Shown: piece by piece, positions 15,658-25,361 of the stretch | Numbering within the stretch: position 1 is the first letter of the stretch | Layout of the letters: each line of letters starts with the position of its first letter | Assembly: GCA_002084765.1 (NCBI GenBank) | Contig: NBMB01000003.1 | Location: 185,702-249,701, forward strand | Direction: 5' to 3' | DNA length: 64,000 nucleotides | From: Candidatus Cloacimonetes bacterium 4572_55 | GTDB lineage: Bacteria; 4572-55 | Position numbers and translations under genes: made by a program | The notes under the pieces: model-generated | Seen by the model: only the letters and a program-made list of their open reading frames with translations | What the model was told of the DNA's origin: nothing | Database searches by the model: none

Positions 15658-18600
15658 ATGGGGAAAAGTAAGGTAAAGAATATCTACGCGCTGACTCCTC
15701 TCCAAGAGGGGATGCTGTTCCACTCGCTTTATGAACCCGATTCTATGGCGTATTTTGAGCAAAGTTATTATCATATATTGGGCGCGCTTCGTATCGATCT
15801 TTTTCAAGAAACATGGCGTCTCATAGTCTGTCGCCACGATATTTTGAGGACGGTTTTTCTTCACAAAGGGGTAGAACATCCGCTTCAGGTGGTTTTGAGA
15901 GAAAGGAAGCCAGATTTTTACTTTGAGGATCTGCGACCTCTCTCGCCGGACTCACAGTCAAAATATATACGTGATTATATGGATAGGGATCAGGCAAAGC
16001 TATTCGATTTGAGCAGAGACGCGCTGATGCGTATCGCCCTTTTTCAATTGGGAGAAAACTCTTTCGACGTGGTGTGGAGCCTCCATCATATCGTGATGGA
16101 CGGGTGGAGTCTCGGCGTGATCCAGGACGAACTTTTCCAAATCTATAATCAGCTTTTGGACGGGAAATCTCCAAAAATTCCTTCTCCGCCTCCATTCAGC
16201 CATTACGTGAAATGGCTCAAAAAACAGGACAAAAGCGCGGCTCGTCGGTATTGGCGCGCCTATCTGGCAGGATATGATCGCTTATCGAGTTTTCTACCTC
16301 CTTTATCCGAGGGTGAAACGGTTCCGAATTTTCAGCCTCATACAGCGCAATTTTTTTTGGATCCAGAAACAACCTCCCGACTTCGGAACACAGCGGCTGA
16401 ATTGCGAGTGACCCTGAACACATTTATCCAAACAGTCTGGAGCATCCTATTGGGCAGGCGATCTGGGCTTGATGACGTGATTTTCGCCGCGACGGTTTCT
16501 GGACGGCCCCCTGAGATAGAAAAAGTGGAGCGCATGGTCGGTCTGTTCATCAATGCAGCACCCGTGCGAGCGAGACTTTCCGGCGCGCAACGGTTCGACC
16601 GATTGGCTCGGACGATTCAGCAAGATGCGGCCGCGGCTAAACCCTTTCATTATGGGTCGTTAGCCGATATCCAATCTCTCACCCGATTAAAAAATCATCT
16701 TTTTGATCATATCCTTGTGTTTGAGAATTACCCGATTGAGGATAAAATCGGCTCTGCGTCCGATCTGCCGCCGGGTCAATTTCTCATAGATCGCTTCGAG
16801 CATTTCGGTCATACCAATTACGATCTGACCGTGCAGGTTGCGCCCATCAGAGACACGCAAGGAGAGGATGCGATCCGCTTTCATATTATTTATAACAGAG
16901 CGTCGCGCTATTCCGAAAAAATGATCAACTCGATCGAACAAGATTTTCGCATTCTATTGGACGCGATTTTACAGCACCCCGATTCCAAGATCGACGATCT
17001 GCCGAAAACGGAAATGACAGAGAAGCGGTCGGATAAGAGCGCGACGCATAAAGTCGCTATTGCCGCGACCTTTACTTCCGAGCCGATAGCTCCCTATCTG
17101 GAATGGTGGACTCGCCGTTTCGGGCTGACCGTGGACGTCGGATTTGCCCCTTACAACCAGATATTTCAGCAGCTATTGGACAGCGAGAGCCTTTTCTCGA
17201 TCAATACCGGTGCCAATATCCTCCTGGTCCGATTCGAGGATTGGCTACGAGATCAACCGCGGATGACTGACCGAGAAGCGATCGCTTATCTGCAGGAAAA
17301 TTTTGACCGATTGACCGAGATTTTATCGGAAAAACTGCATAGCTCTCGACAAAATTCGGTTATTTTTGTTGGGATTTTCCCACCACATCCCGATCTGCCT
17401 GAACCGGTGGCGCAAGCGATCCATAAGTTGAATAGCAGACAGCAGGATTTGTTAGACAGACTGAACAATTGCTACCCAATTGACTTTTCAGACCTCGCAA
17501 ACGCCTATCATATCGATCAAGTCTTTGATCCGCGTAGCGACGAGATCGGTCATCTGCCCTACACCGACAGCTATTTCGCCGCGATGGGCACCTGGGTGGC
17601 TCGGCGACTGATTGCCTGGCGCGCGCCCTCTTTTAAAGTGATCGCTCTGGACTGTGACAATACGTTATGGCAGGGCGTTTGTGGAGAAGACGGCGCGGAC
17701 AGCGTCAAAATCATTGGACCCTATTTGGACTTGCAGAGATTTTTGATCCAACGTCATAAAGAGGGCTATCTCCTGGTCTTATGTAGCAAAAATAATGAAC
17801 AAGACGTTTGGCAAGTATTTGAAAAACAGCCCGATATGCCGCTTAAAAGAGAGCATATTGTCGCGGCGCGCATCAATTGGCGACCCAAATCAGATAACCT
17901 CAGAGAGATCGCGGAGGAGCTGAATCTGGGACTGGACAGCTTTATTTTTATCGACGATAGTCCCATGGAATGCACGGAAATGACGACTCATGCGCCCCAA
18001 GTCCTGACTCTCAACCTGCCTGATTTTGATCAAAATAACAAAAATAACAAAAGTAACCAAAAAATATTCGCGGACTATTTGGCGCATGTCTGGGCGTTCG
18101 ATAAGCTGAAAGTGACCGAGGAAGACCGCGGTCGCACCCAAATGTATCAAGCTGAGACCAGGCGCACACAGTTTCGAAAAGACGCGGTTTCCCTTGCCGA
18201 CTTCCTGAAAAGCCTTGATCTGGAATTGAATATCGCTCCGTTTCACGAGCGTCGATTGTCGAGAATTTCACAACTGACGCAACGCACAAATCAATTCAAC
18301 CTGACTGTGATTCGCCGCACTGAGGAAGATATTCGAAAAATTGCGATGCACCCCCTGACGATATGCCGTGCGGTCGAGGTAAAAGATCGATTTGGAGATT
18401 ACGGATTGGTGGGGTTATTGATCGCCCACATTCGAGAGCCAAATTTGGAAATCGACACGTTTCTGTTGAGCTGCCGAGTATTGGGTCGCGGCGTGGAGCG
18501 AGCGATCCTTTCTTATCTCAAAGAGCTTTGCAGAGAACGGGGATTGGAGCGGCTGATTGTGGATTTCTTTCCGACAGAGAGAAATCAACCTGCGCGGATT

Positions 18601-21600
18601 TTTTTGCAAGAAAAAGAGTGCTGTTGGCAAGAAATACCGGAACAAGGCGTTGATAGAAAAAAAGATACGATCCGTTTTTCGATTGCCTGGGATCGACTTC
18701 CAGATAATTACGAATTACGAATTACGAATTACGAATTACGAATTAATGACGATGTAGAAATGAGACCGGGTTTACGTCCTGTAAGTTCCGCTAAAAAATC
18801 GGATTCTGGGGAGATTCAAAAGAGGCGAGTCGGATGCAAAACGGCTTTTGTTGCACATTTTATTGCGAATGAGGAAAAGTTGACGCATCGCGCGTATTAT
18901 CTCCCTCTGAAGTATCCAACTGGAGACGCTCTGCTCGCTCTTTTTGACGATCAATCTGGGACTCGGAAGATCTCGACGCGGTATGTTCCGCCGCAGGATG
19001 ATTTTCAGAAAAAATTGGCGAGGATTTGGCGGCGAATTCTGGGCGTTTCGCAGATCGGCATTGACGACGATTTTCTACAGTTGGGCGGGCACAGCCTCAC
19101 TGCCACCCGAGCGGTCTCAGCGATTCACAAGGAATTTCAGGCGGAAATCAGCCTCAAGAGCTTTTTCGATCATCCGACTGTCCGCGAACTGAGCTGGTTG
19201 ATCCAGTCAGAAAAATTCGTAGCGTACGCCGCGATTGAGCCTTTGCCAAAAAGCCGATCTTATGATGTCTCTCCATCCCAGCGCCGCCTCTGGATACTGG
19301 ATCAGATGGAGGAGAATTTCATAGCGTATAACCTTTCCGCCGCATATTTGATGGAGGGAGAGCTTGACGCGTACGCGTTGGAACAGGCTTTTCGATTTGT
19401 GATAAATCGCCACGAATCCCTGCGCGCTGGATTTTTTTCAGTCCATAGCCGTATCCAACCCGAGCCCAGGCAGCGCGTCAATGACCAAATCGATTTTCGT
19501 CTGCCGGAGATCGATTTCAGCGGAGAACCCGATCCGGATCGCGCCATTCGGGAACATGCTCAGAAAGAATCTGTCCATGTTTTTGATCTGTCTCAGCCGC
19601 CTCTTTTGCGAGTTCGGCTTTATCGGACTGAGCCTCGACGCCATGTTCTTCTGATCGTCATCCACCATATTATTTGCGACGGATGGTCCATGCGGGTCTT
19701 AGAAAATGAATTGCTAACCGCGTACAGAGCCTATCGATCCGGCGAGACTCACTCGCTTCCTCCCCTGCCGATTCAATACAAAGATTATGCGGCTTGGGCG
19801 ATAAAACAGCTCAGCGAAGAGAATGAAAAATCTCAGCGGGACAAGAAATATTGGCATAAACAGCTCTCCGGGGAATTTTTTCCATCCCGAATCGACCTGC
19901 CGACGGATTACTATCTAAAAACGGGATTTTCCCGCCCATCTGCGATGCGCTATCAAGGATGCACCTCAGGTTTTCCGATCCCTACCAGCCTGATCGACCG
20001 GATCAAGCGTCTGCAGCAGAGTCTGAATATCACGCTTTTTGTTATCCTGTTAGGTGCTGTCAAAATTTTGCTCCATCGCTATACACAACAAGAGGATATC
20101 CTGATCGGTTCGCCGGTTTCCGGGCGCGTGCATCCCGATCTGGAGGATCAAATTGGGTTCTATGTCAACACGCTTGTGCTCCGAACCCGTCTCCGAGGCG
20201 AAGAGTCGGTCGAGACGGTCTTGAGCCGGATAAAAGAGACCGTGGCTCAGGCGCAAGATCATCAACTTTATCCCTTTGACCGCCTGGTTGATGAGCTGAA
20301 TCTGCCAACAGAGGTCCGAAGCGATGTGAGCCGCTCGCCCCTGTTTGACGTAATGGTCGCGTTGCAAAATATCCACTTGGATCAGAATATTTCTCATAGC
20401 GAAAAATCGCCCGACCTCAAGATCAGCGACTTCCGATTTGAGACCGGCGTCAGTCAGTTTGACCTGACCTTTAACTTTTTTGAGACTCCCGAAAAAGACG
20501 CGCTTTATCTGGAGATCAATTACAATTCCGACCTCTTTTTGCCACAGAGTGTGGAGCGCATGTTCGATCAGCTCCGAGAGTTATTGCAGGCAATGACCCA
20601 CGATCCCCGAACCCCCATAGGCGACCTGAATCTTGGTCAAAAAATGCTGACTGACCAGATTTCCGCGCCCATCCCTCGGGTCAGAGATCACAAAACGCTG
20701 GCGCATTTTTTTGAGACCGTAGCTTTGGAGTTCCCAAATCGATCCGCTGTGATAACCGGACAAAATCGCCTGACCTATTCTGAATTAAATGAGAGGGCGG
20801 ATCGAGTCGCGTCTCTGCTACGAGAAAAATTCCGAGTAAATCTCCATCCATACGAGCCGATTGCTGTGCGTTTGGAACGGGGAGACGCGTTGATTATTGC
20901 TTTGCTGGCGATCCTGAAATCTGGCGGAACGTATCTGCCGATTGATCCGGCATATCCTTCGGAGCGGACGCGTTTTATGCTGGAGGACAGTCGCGCTCCT
21001 CTGCTGATCGAACCCGCGGCGGATCGATTTGAAAAGGGAGATTCGCTGCCAATGCCATATTACGCGGAACTCGTCATCACGGATCGGCGACAAAGAGGCG
21101 ACTTGAAAAATAGCGCGCCAAAACAATTTGACGGGTTGGCTTATATCATCTATACATCCGGATCGACCGGTGTTCCAAAAGGCGTTATGGTGGAGCATCA
21201 AGGGTTTATCAACATGGTCGCCTCGCAGATCGACGGCTGGCGCGTCACGCCGGATGATCGGGTTTTGCAATTCTCGTCGCCTTCTTTCGACGCGTCTCTT
21301 TCTGAGATATTCATGGCGTTATTGAGCGGAGCCGCGCTTATTCCGGTTGACCGAGAGACAATCGAGGACCCAGACCGATTTATCCAATTTATTGAGCAGA
21401 CTGGCGTGACTGTCGCGACTCTTCCGCCTGTATATCTGAACGGATTGAGACCGAGGATCAAAAGCCTCTCGGATACGTCGCGTCCCCTCTCCTCGCTGAA
21501 AACCTTGATCACAGCCGGAGAACCTGCGATCCCGGAGGATGTCGTCTATTTCTCACGAATAAAAAATCTCCGATATATCAACGCTTATGGTCCCACCGAA

Positions 21601-23940
21601 TGCTCTGTCTGCGCGACGTATCATCCGGTCGATCCCGAGGCGTTTGATTCAGGGAGTCCAGGCGTGATTCCTATCGGCAAACCGATTCCCAACATTCGGG
21701 TCTATCTGCTGGATTCTCGGCTTCAACCGACTCCAGATGGAGCGGTCGGCGAGGTATGTCTCTGTGGGCCGGGAGTGGCTCGCGGATATCTCAATCGCCC
21801 CGAGCAAAGCACTAAAAAATTTATCGAAAATCCCTTTATCTCTAAAACTCACAAACGGTTGTATCGCACTGGCGACTTGGGTCGTCGTCTGTCGGATGGT
21901 TCTTTTATCTTTATGGGGCGCATAGACGATCAGGTCAAAATACGTGGATATCGGATCGAGCCAGAGGAAATTTGTCATCGGTTGCTCCGACATCCGTCTG
22001 TCAAAGAGGCGATTGTCACGGCTCGATCGGACGGCGAGGATATCTATCTCGCAGCTTACGTGGTTTGGAATTCGCAGCAGGATATGGAATCGGATCAACA
22101 GGTTCTTGATCTGCGCGCTTTTCTGATCCGAGGGCTTCCGGACTATATGATCCCGGCATATATTGTCCCGCTGGAAAAACTTCCGGTCACTACCAGCGGA
22201 AAAATTGATCGCAAGCAATTGCCAAACCCTCGTCTTATTGTGAAAATGGACGGGTCCAAATCAAGAGCGATCCACGAAATTCTCGGTAACAAAGCGGATG
22301 ATTCGATACAAGCCGAGCGAATAATTGCCGATATCTGGCAAAAGGCTTTGGGCTTGACCGAAGTCGGCGTGACGGACAACTATTTCATGTTGGGCGGCGA
22401 TTCTATCAAATCGATTCGGATTGTTTCTCTTTTACGGGACGCGGGTTTTATCGTGCAGACCAAAGACATTTTTATGTATCAGACCGTGGCGGAACTTGCC
22501 GCCGCGCTCCGATTCGAAGCGGATGATTTCCCTACGAAGTCCCGCGCGGAAAAGCCTGACCATTTGTCGCAACCTATCCAGGGCGAGATTCATACGACTC
22601 CGACTCAGCGTTGGTTTTTCAGCGATTACCCATTGGATCAAAGCAAATTTATCATTATGGAAAATATGGATTTAGGAGACAAAACTTCTCGGATCGACGC
22701 ACAGGCGTTGCGACTGGCGTTAGAAGCTCTCCAAAATCATCACGACGCCCTGCGGATGCGCTATCGGTTCCCTGATAATCATTCGACTGACGACTCGCGG
22801 CGGGATGTGATTCAGGAAAATGTTGGAGCGGACTACCCTCTCGAACTTGAGATTATCGATCTCCGTGGCGAGTCCCAAGCGCGGCAATCGACAGCCGCGG
22901 CGGATCATATCCAACGATTTCAGACCGCAATCGATCTCCGAAATGGTCCCATGATGCGCGCCTCGCTCCTCCGATTCAGGGATCGAGACGTGGGCGTGTG
23001 GACAATTCATCATTTGGTTGTGGACGCTGTTTCCTGGCAAATCCTGACAAAAGACCTGCGCTCTGCATACAATCAGGCGGCGAATGGCGAGCCGATTGTC
23101 TTGCCGGAAAAAACGACCTCTTTTATGAGATACGCCGAGCTATATAGAAATTATGAAGATGTTTTGTCCGAGCGGGAATATTGGCGGCGTCAAAGGTCTT
23201 CTCAATCCATGATTCAAAAAATGCGTGACAAATTTCTTGTCGAGGATCGGGACCTTGTTCGATCAACAGATATAACAAGTGTTGAGGATCGGCTACAGAC
23301 CCTGACTTTCATTGTTTCGACGCCGAATTCTTCAGAGGATCCACGCGCATTTTATCGCCAGGCGAATCAGGCGATGAATGCCCGGACCGAAGAAATTCTC
23401 CTGACAGCCCTCATGCGCGCATTGCAGGAGACCGTCGGAGTATCTGACGCGGCGATTATGCTCGAAGGGCATGGGCGGGATGCAGAAGAGGAATTAGACA
23501 TCACCCGGACAGTTGGTTGGTTTACGGTTCTCTATCCGGTTCGACTGCAATTACCGGATGATCCGCGGCGGCTTATGGGTCGGCAAATTACACAAATTCA
23601 GAAGGCGTTGCAGGCTGTTCCTGGCAATGGATCGGGTTATGGGGTCTTGCGTTACATAGAACTTGACAAATCGCTCATGGAATCGGAGCTTCCCACGATC
23701 AGCTTTAATTATCTCGGAGAAATGGTCGTTAGCGACGATTCAGGGATGGCGGATCATTCGCCTATACGTTACGGCGGATTCGGAATCGAGATCAACTGCG
23801 CGTTGAGCAATGGAGAATTGCACAGTGAGATCGTTTATGACGGATCGCTTTTTCATTCTGATAAAGTCAAGCGGTTGTCTGAATCCTTTGTGGATCAATT
23901 TAAACAACTCACCCGGTCCCGATTTCGTTCTGATCTCTGA
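15658..23940 (+). CDS. nonribosomal peptide synthetase, C-FkbH-PCP-C-A-PCP-E
   Basis: A 2760-residue synthetase. Domains in order: condensation (HHIVMDG at 143-149); FkbH-type HAD/GNAT region about 455-1010 with LDCDNTLW (Asp665, Asp667) and FIDDSP (766-767); linker; carrier with LGGHSL (Ser1146); second condensation (HHIICDG 1336-1342); adenylation with YTSGSTGVPKG (1832-1842), FDASLSE (1877), NAYGPTE (1975), YRTGDL (2069) and catalytic Lys2182; carrier LGGDSI (Ser2249); epimerisation domain with HHLVVDA (2451-2457) and a final ITRTVGWFT block. FkbH domains load glyceryl from 1,3-bisphosphoglycerate onto a carrier. The specificity residues read D-A-S-T-I-A-A-V-C-K, a Phe/Tyr-like pattern. 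The expected intermediate is glyceryl-D-aromatic amino acid. No thioesterase, PPTase or MbtH gene is in the window. The ribosome site AAGGA lies 9 bases before ATG. Confidence 0.93.
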   Translation: MGKSKVKNIYALTPLQEGMLFHSLYEPDSMAYFEQSYYHILGALRIDLFQETWRLIVCRHDILRTVFLHKGVEHPLQVVLRERKPDFYFEDLRPLSPDSQSKYIRDYMDRDQAKLFDLSRDALMRIALFQLGENSFDVVWSLHHIVMDGWSLGVIQDELFQIYNQLLDGKSPKIPSPPPFSHYVKWLKKQDKSAARRYWRAYLAGYDRLSSFLPPLSEGETVPNFQPHTAQFFLDPETTSRLRNTAAELRVTLNTFIQTVWSILLGRRSGLDDVIFAATVSGRPPEIEKVERMVGLFINAAPVRARLSGAQRFDRLARTIQQDAAAAKPFHYGSLADIQSLTRLKNHLFDHILVFENYPIEDKIGSASDLPPGQFLIDRFEHFGHTNYDLTVQVAPIRDTQGEDAIRFHIIYNRASRYSEKMINSIEQDFRILLDAILQHPDSKIDDLPKTEMTEKRSDKSATHKVAIAATFTSEPIAPYLEWWTRRFGLTVDVGFAPYNQIFQQLLDSESLFSINTGANILLVRFEDWLRDQPRMTDREAIAYLQENFDRLTEILSEKLHSSRQNSVIFVGIFPPHPDLPEPVAQAIHKLNSRQQDLLDRLNNCYPIDFSDLANAYHIDQVFDPRSDEIGHLPYTDSYFAAMGTWVARRLIAWRAPSFKVIALDCDNTLWQGVCGEDGADSVKIIGPYLDLQRFLIQRHKEGYLLVLCSKNNEQDVWQVFEKQPDMPLKREHIVAARINWRPKSDNLREIAEELNLGLDSFIFIDDSPMECTEMTTHAPQVLTLNLPDFDQNNKNNKSNQKIFADYLAHVWAFDKLKVTEEDRGRTQMYQAETRRTQFRKDAVSLADFLKSLDLELNIAPFHERRLSRISQLTQRTNQFNLTVIRRTEEDIRKIAMHPLTICRAVEVKDRFGDYGLVGLLIAHIREPNLEIDTFLLSCRVLGRGVERAILSYLKELCRERGLERLIVDFFPTERNQPARIFLQEKECCWQEIPEQGVDRKKDTIRFSIAWDRLPDNYELRITNYELRINDDVEMRPGLRPVSSAKKSDSGEIQKRRVGCKTAFVAHFIANEEKLTHRAYYLPLKYPTGDALLALFDDQSGTRKISTRYVPPQDDFQKKLARIWRRILGVSQIGIDDDFLQLGGHSLTATRAVSAIHKEFQAEISLKSFFDHPTVRELSWLIQSEKFVAYAAIEPLPKSRSYDVSPSQRRLWILDQMEENFIAYNLSAAYLMEGELDAYALEQAFRFVINRHESLRAGFFSVHSRIQPEPRQRVNDQIDFRLPEIDFSGEPDPDRAIREHAQKESVHVFDLSQPPLLRVRLYRTEPRRHVLLIVIHHIICDGWSMRVLENELLTAYRAYRSGETHSLPPLPIQYKDYAAWAIKQLSEENEKSQRDKKYWHKQLSGEFFPSRIDLPTDYYLKTGFSRPSAMRYQGCTSGFPIPTSLIDRIKRLQQSLNITLFVILLGAVKILLHRYTQQEDILIGSPVSGRVHPDLEDQIGFYVNTLVLRTRLRGEESVETVLSRIKETVAQAQDHQLYPFDRLVDELNLPTEVRSDVSRSPLFDVMVALQNIHLDQNISHSEKSPDLKISDFRFETGVSQFDLTFNFFETPEKDALYLEINYNSDLFLPQSVERMFDQLRELLQAMTHDPRTPIGDLNLGQKMLTDQISAPIPRVRDHKTLAHFFETVALEFPNRSAVITGQNRLTYSELNERADRVASLLREKFRVNLHPYEPIAVRLERGDALIIALLAILKSGGTYLPIDPAYPSERTRFMLEDSRAPLLIEPAADRFEKGDSLPMPYYAELVITDRRQRGDLKNSAPKQFDGLAYIIYTSGSTGVPKGVMVEHQGFINMVASQIDGWRVTPDDRVLQFSSPSFDASLSEIFMALLSGAALIPVDRETIEDPDRFIQFIEQTGVTVATLPPVYLNGLRPRIKSLSDTSRPLSSLKTLITAGEPAIPEDVVYFSRIKNLRYINAYGPTECSVCATYHPVDPEAFDSGSPGVIPIGKPIPNIRVYLLDSRLQPTPDGAVGEVCLCGPGVARGYLNRPEQSTKKFIENPFISKTHKRLYRTGDLGRRLSDGSFIFMGRIDDQVKIRGYRIEPEEICHRLLRHPSVKEAIVTARSDGEDIYLAAYVVWNSQQDMESDQQVLDLRAFLIRGLPDYMIPAYIVPLEKLPVTTSGKIDRKQLPNPRLIVKMDGSKSRAIHEILGNKADDSIQAERIIADIWQKALGLTEVGVTDNYFMLGGDSIKSIRIVSLLRDAGFIVQTKDIFMYQTVAELAAALRFEADDFPTKSRAEKPDHLSQPIQGEIHTTPTQRWFFSDYPLDQSKFIIMENMDLGDKTSRIDAQALRLALEALQNHHDALRMRYRFPDNHSTDDSRRDVIQENVGADYPLELEIIDLRGESQARQSTAAADHIQRFQTAIDLRNGPMMRASLLRFRDRDVGVWTIHHLVVDAVSWQILTKDLRSAYNQAANGEPIVLPEKTTSFMRYAELYRNYEDVLSEREYWRRQRSSQSMIQKMRDKFLVEDRDLVRSTDITSVEDRLQTLTFIVSTPNSSEDPRAFYRQANQAMNARTEEILLTALMRALQETVGVSDAAIMLEGHGRDAEEELDITRTVGWFTVLYPVRLQLPDDPRRLMGRQITQIQKALQAVPGNGSGYGVLRYIELDKSLMESELPTISFNYLGEMVVSDDSGMADHSPIRYGGFGIEINCALSNGELHSEIVYDGSLFHSDKVKRLSESFVDQFKQLTRSRFRSDL
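18706..18745 (+). repeat. in-frame AATTACG heptamer array inside the NRPS linker
   Basis: Five exact copies of AATTACG plus a partial one are read through as NYELRITNYELRI at residues 1017-1030. The array lies in the linker between the FkbH domain and the first carrier. A 7-bp unit cannot keep its phase over single-copy changes, so only gains or losses of three copies would preserve the frame. The unit looks like an intergenic-type repeat that entered a gene. Confidence 0.9.
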
Positions 23941-24577
23941 TTTTGAGAAGCAGAATTCCCAGGCATAAAAACCAGATAGCGTCGATTATAAATATAAAAG
24001 GTGCCAGTCCAAAGAGATGTAGCAATCCGAAGGTAAGTCCTGCATAAACCAGGGGTTTGGGGAATTTGTCAGATTTTAGCGAGGACCAATTCACGAGCAG
24101 TAACCAGATACCTATCGCCACGATAGCCGTGAGAGCCAGACCTGTCACAACGGTTTTGATTCCGATGAAAGCGCCCCCAACTCCAGGCACGTGTATTTTA
24201 TATAGCCTGGAGAGTTCCATAATGCCAAGAAAGCCAATCACTCCTACGGATAAGATCATTGGGGAAACAGCGAATCCAACTATCCGAGCGATCCGGGATC
24301 GGCGAGGCGCGTGTTGCCTGATCCTTTCGTCAACTGCGAGGACTACAAAAATGAGGCATCCCGCCAATGCAAAAGCGATAAGAATGAGCAAGGCAATCAG
24401 GGGATTTTCGCTGATAAATGGCAGCATGATCATCGGATTACTCAGCTCTTTGATGTCCGATACGCCAATGATAGAGATCGACAAAAAACGTATTGCCGGG
24501 ATTATGAGAAACAATATCCCGATTAAAATCGAGGCGTAACCGCCCATTCTTGAATAATTTTGAGGAAGTTCTTTCAT
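23909..24577 (-). CDS. multi-pass membrane protein, paralogue of the next gene
   Basis: A 222-residue protein with six predicted helices. It starts MKELPQNYSRMGGYASILIG and aligns along its whole length with the 24590-25231 product (shared GGYA, DI(R/K)(D/E)LSNP, MLP-ISE-P, LAV(D/N)E, GIW-L-VNW-LK and FPK). It resembles DUF4386-type membrane proteins of unknown function, but this is a tentative match. Its 3' end overlaps the 3' end of the NRPS by 32 bp on the opposite strand. It probably forms an operon with its paralogue, 12 bp away. No catalytic motif was seen. Confidence 0.75.
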   Translation of the reverse strand: MKELPQNYSRMGGYASILIGILFLIIPAIRFLSISIIGVSDIKELSNPMIMLPFISENPLIALLILIAFALAGCLIFVVLAVDERIRQHAPRRSRIARIVGFAVSPMILSVGVIGFLGIMELSRLYKIHVPGVGGAFIGIKTVVTGLALTAIVAIGIWLLLVNWSSLKSDKFPKPLVYAGLTFGLLHLFGLAPFIFIIDAIWFLCLGILLLKIRDQNEIGTG

Positions 24578-24589
24578 AGACCTAAATCC

Positions 24590-25231
24590 TTAATTTTTTA
24601 TATCTTTAAGAAGCACTATTCCCAACCAACTGAACCAGATTGAATCCGCGAGTACCACCAAGAAAGGGATTATGATAAATATGTGCATGACCCCGACAAC
24701 GAGTCCCGTATAAGCCATCCGTTTGGGGAATCCACCAAATTTCAGCGCGGTCCAATTCACAGTCAACACCCATATTCCCATCACGACCATTGCAGAGAGA
24801 TCAAAGCCTGTCTCAACGATATAAATCGTGATAAACCCAGCGTCGACGCCCGGGAGTCCCTGCCGGAATAGGTCGGATATGACGAGTATGCCGATAAAAC
24901 GGATTATGCCAACGATCAAAACCAATATGGGGGAGAAGATACCGAGTATTTTCGATACGCGCGCCACTCGCGGTGCTTGGATCATAAGTTTTTCGTTTAC
25001 TGCAAGAACAATGAGAAGCAGTAAGCTGGCAAATGGGACGTCGATAAGACCGACAACTGAGACAATGGGCCATTCTGATATAATGGGTAGCATGACCGTC
25101 GGATTGCTCAAATCCCGGATGTCGGTCAAGCCCAGAGCCGGTAGTAATAGGAAGAATATCGCCAGAATTATGATAAACAGCACTCCTTCTAAAAGCGCGG
25201 CGTATCCACCGATTTTTTGATAACCTTTCAT
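24590..25231 (-). CDS. multi-pass membrane protein, paralogue of the preceding gene
   Basis: A 213-residue protein with about six hydrophobic helices, similar throughout to its downstream neighbour at 23909-24577. It begins MKGYQKIGGYAALLEG and ends in an aromatic helix SIWFSWLGIVLLK. The conserved cytosol-facing motif VNW-ALKFGGFPKR and the loop LTDIRDLSNPTVMLP are shared. The tandem pair most likely arose by local duplication. The family is not certain (DUF4386-like at best) and no function can be given. A dispersed repeat lies between it and the TonB-dependent receptor. Confidence 0.72.
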   Translation of the reverse strand: MKGYQKIGGYAALLEGVLFIIILAIFFLLLPALGLTDIRDLSNPTVMLPIISEWPIVSVVGLIDVPFASLLLLIVLAVNEKLMIQAPRVARVSKILGIFSPILVLIVGIIRFIGILVISDLFRQGLPGVDAGFITIYIVETGFDLSAMVVMGIWVLTVNWTALKFGGFPKRMAYTGLVVGVMHIFIIIPFLVVLADSIWFSWLGIVLLKDIKN

Positions 25232-25253
25232 GTTTTTATGTCGCCTTCTCTAA

Positions 25254-25357
25254 CCTGGATTATTCGTCATCACGGAAATCGGTCCGCAGATTACGCAGAT
25301 TATCGGTCCGCAGATTACGCAGATTATCGCAGATTAAGAATTGATAATTAAAGAATT
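25254..25357 (+). repeat. dispersed intergenic repeat, copy 2, with internal 24-bp tandem duplication
   Basis: Almost identical to 2838-2917 but longer, because GGTCCGCAGATTACGCAGAT plus TATC is present twice in tandem (25281-25304 and 25305-25328). It lies in the short gap between a membrane protein gene and the 3' end of the TonB-dependent receptor. Confidence 0.85.
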
Positions 25358-25361
25358 CATC

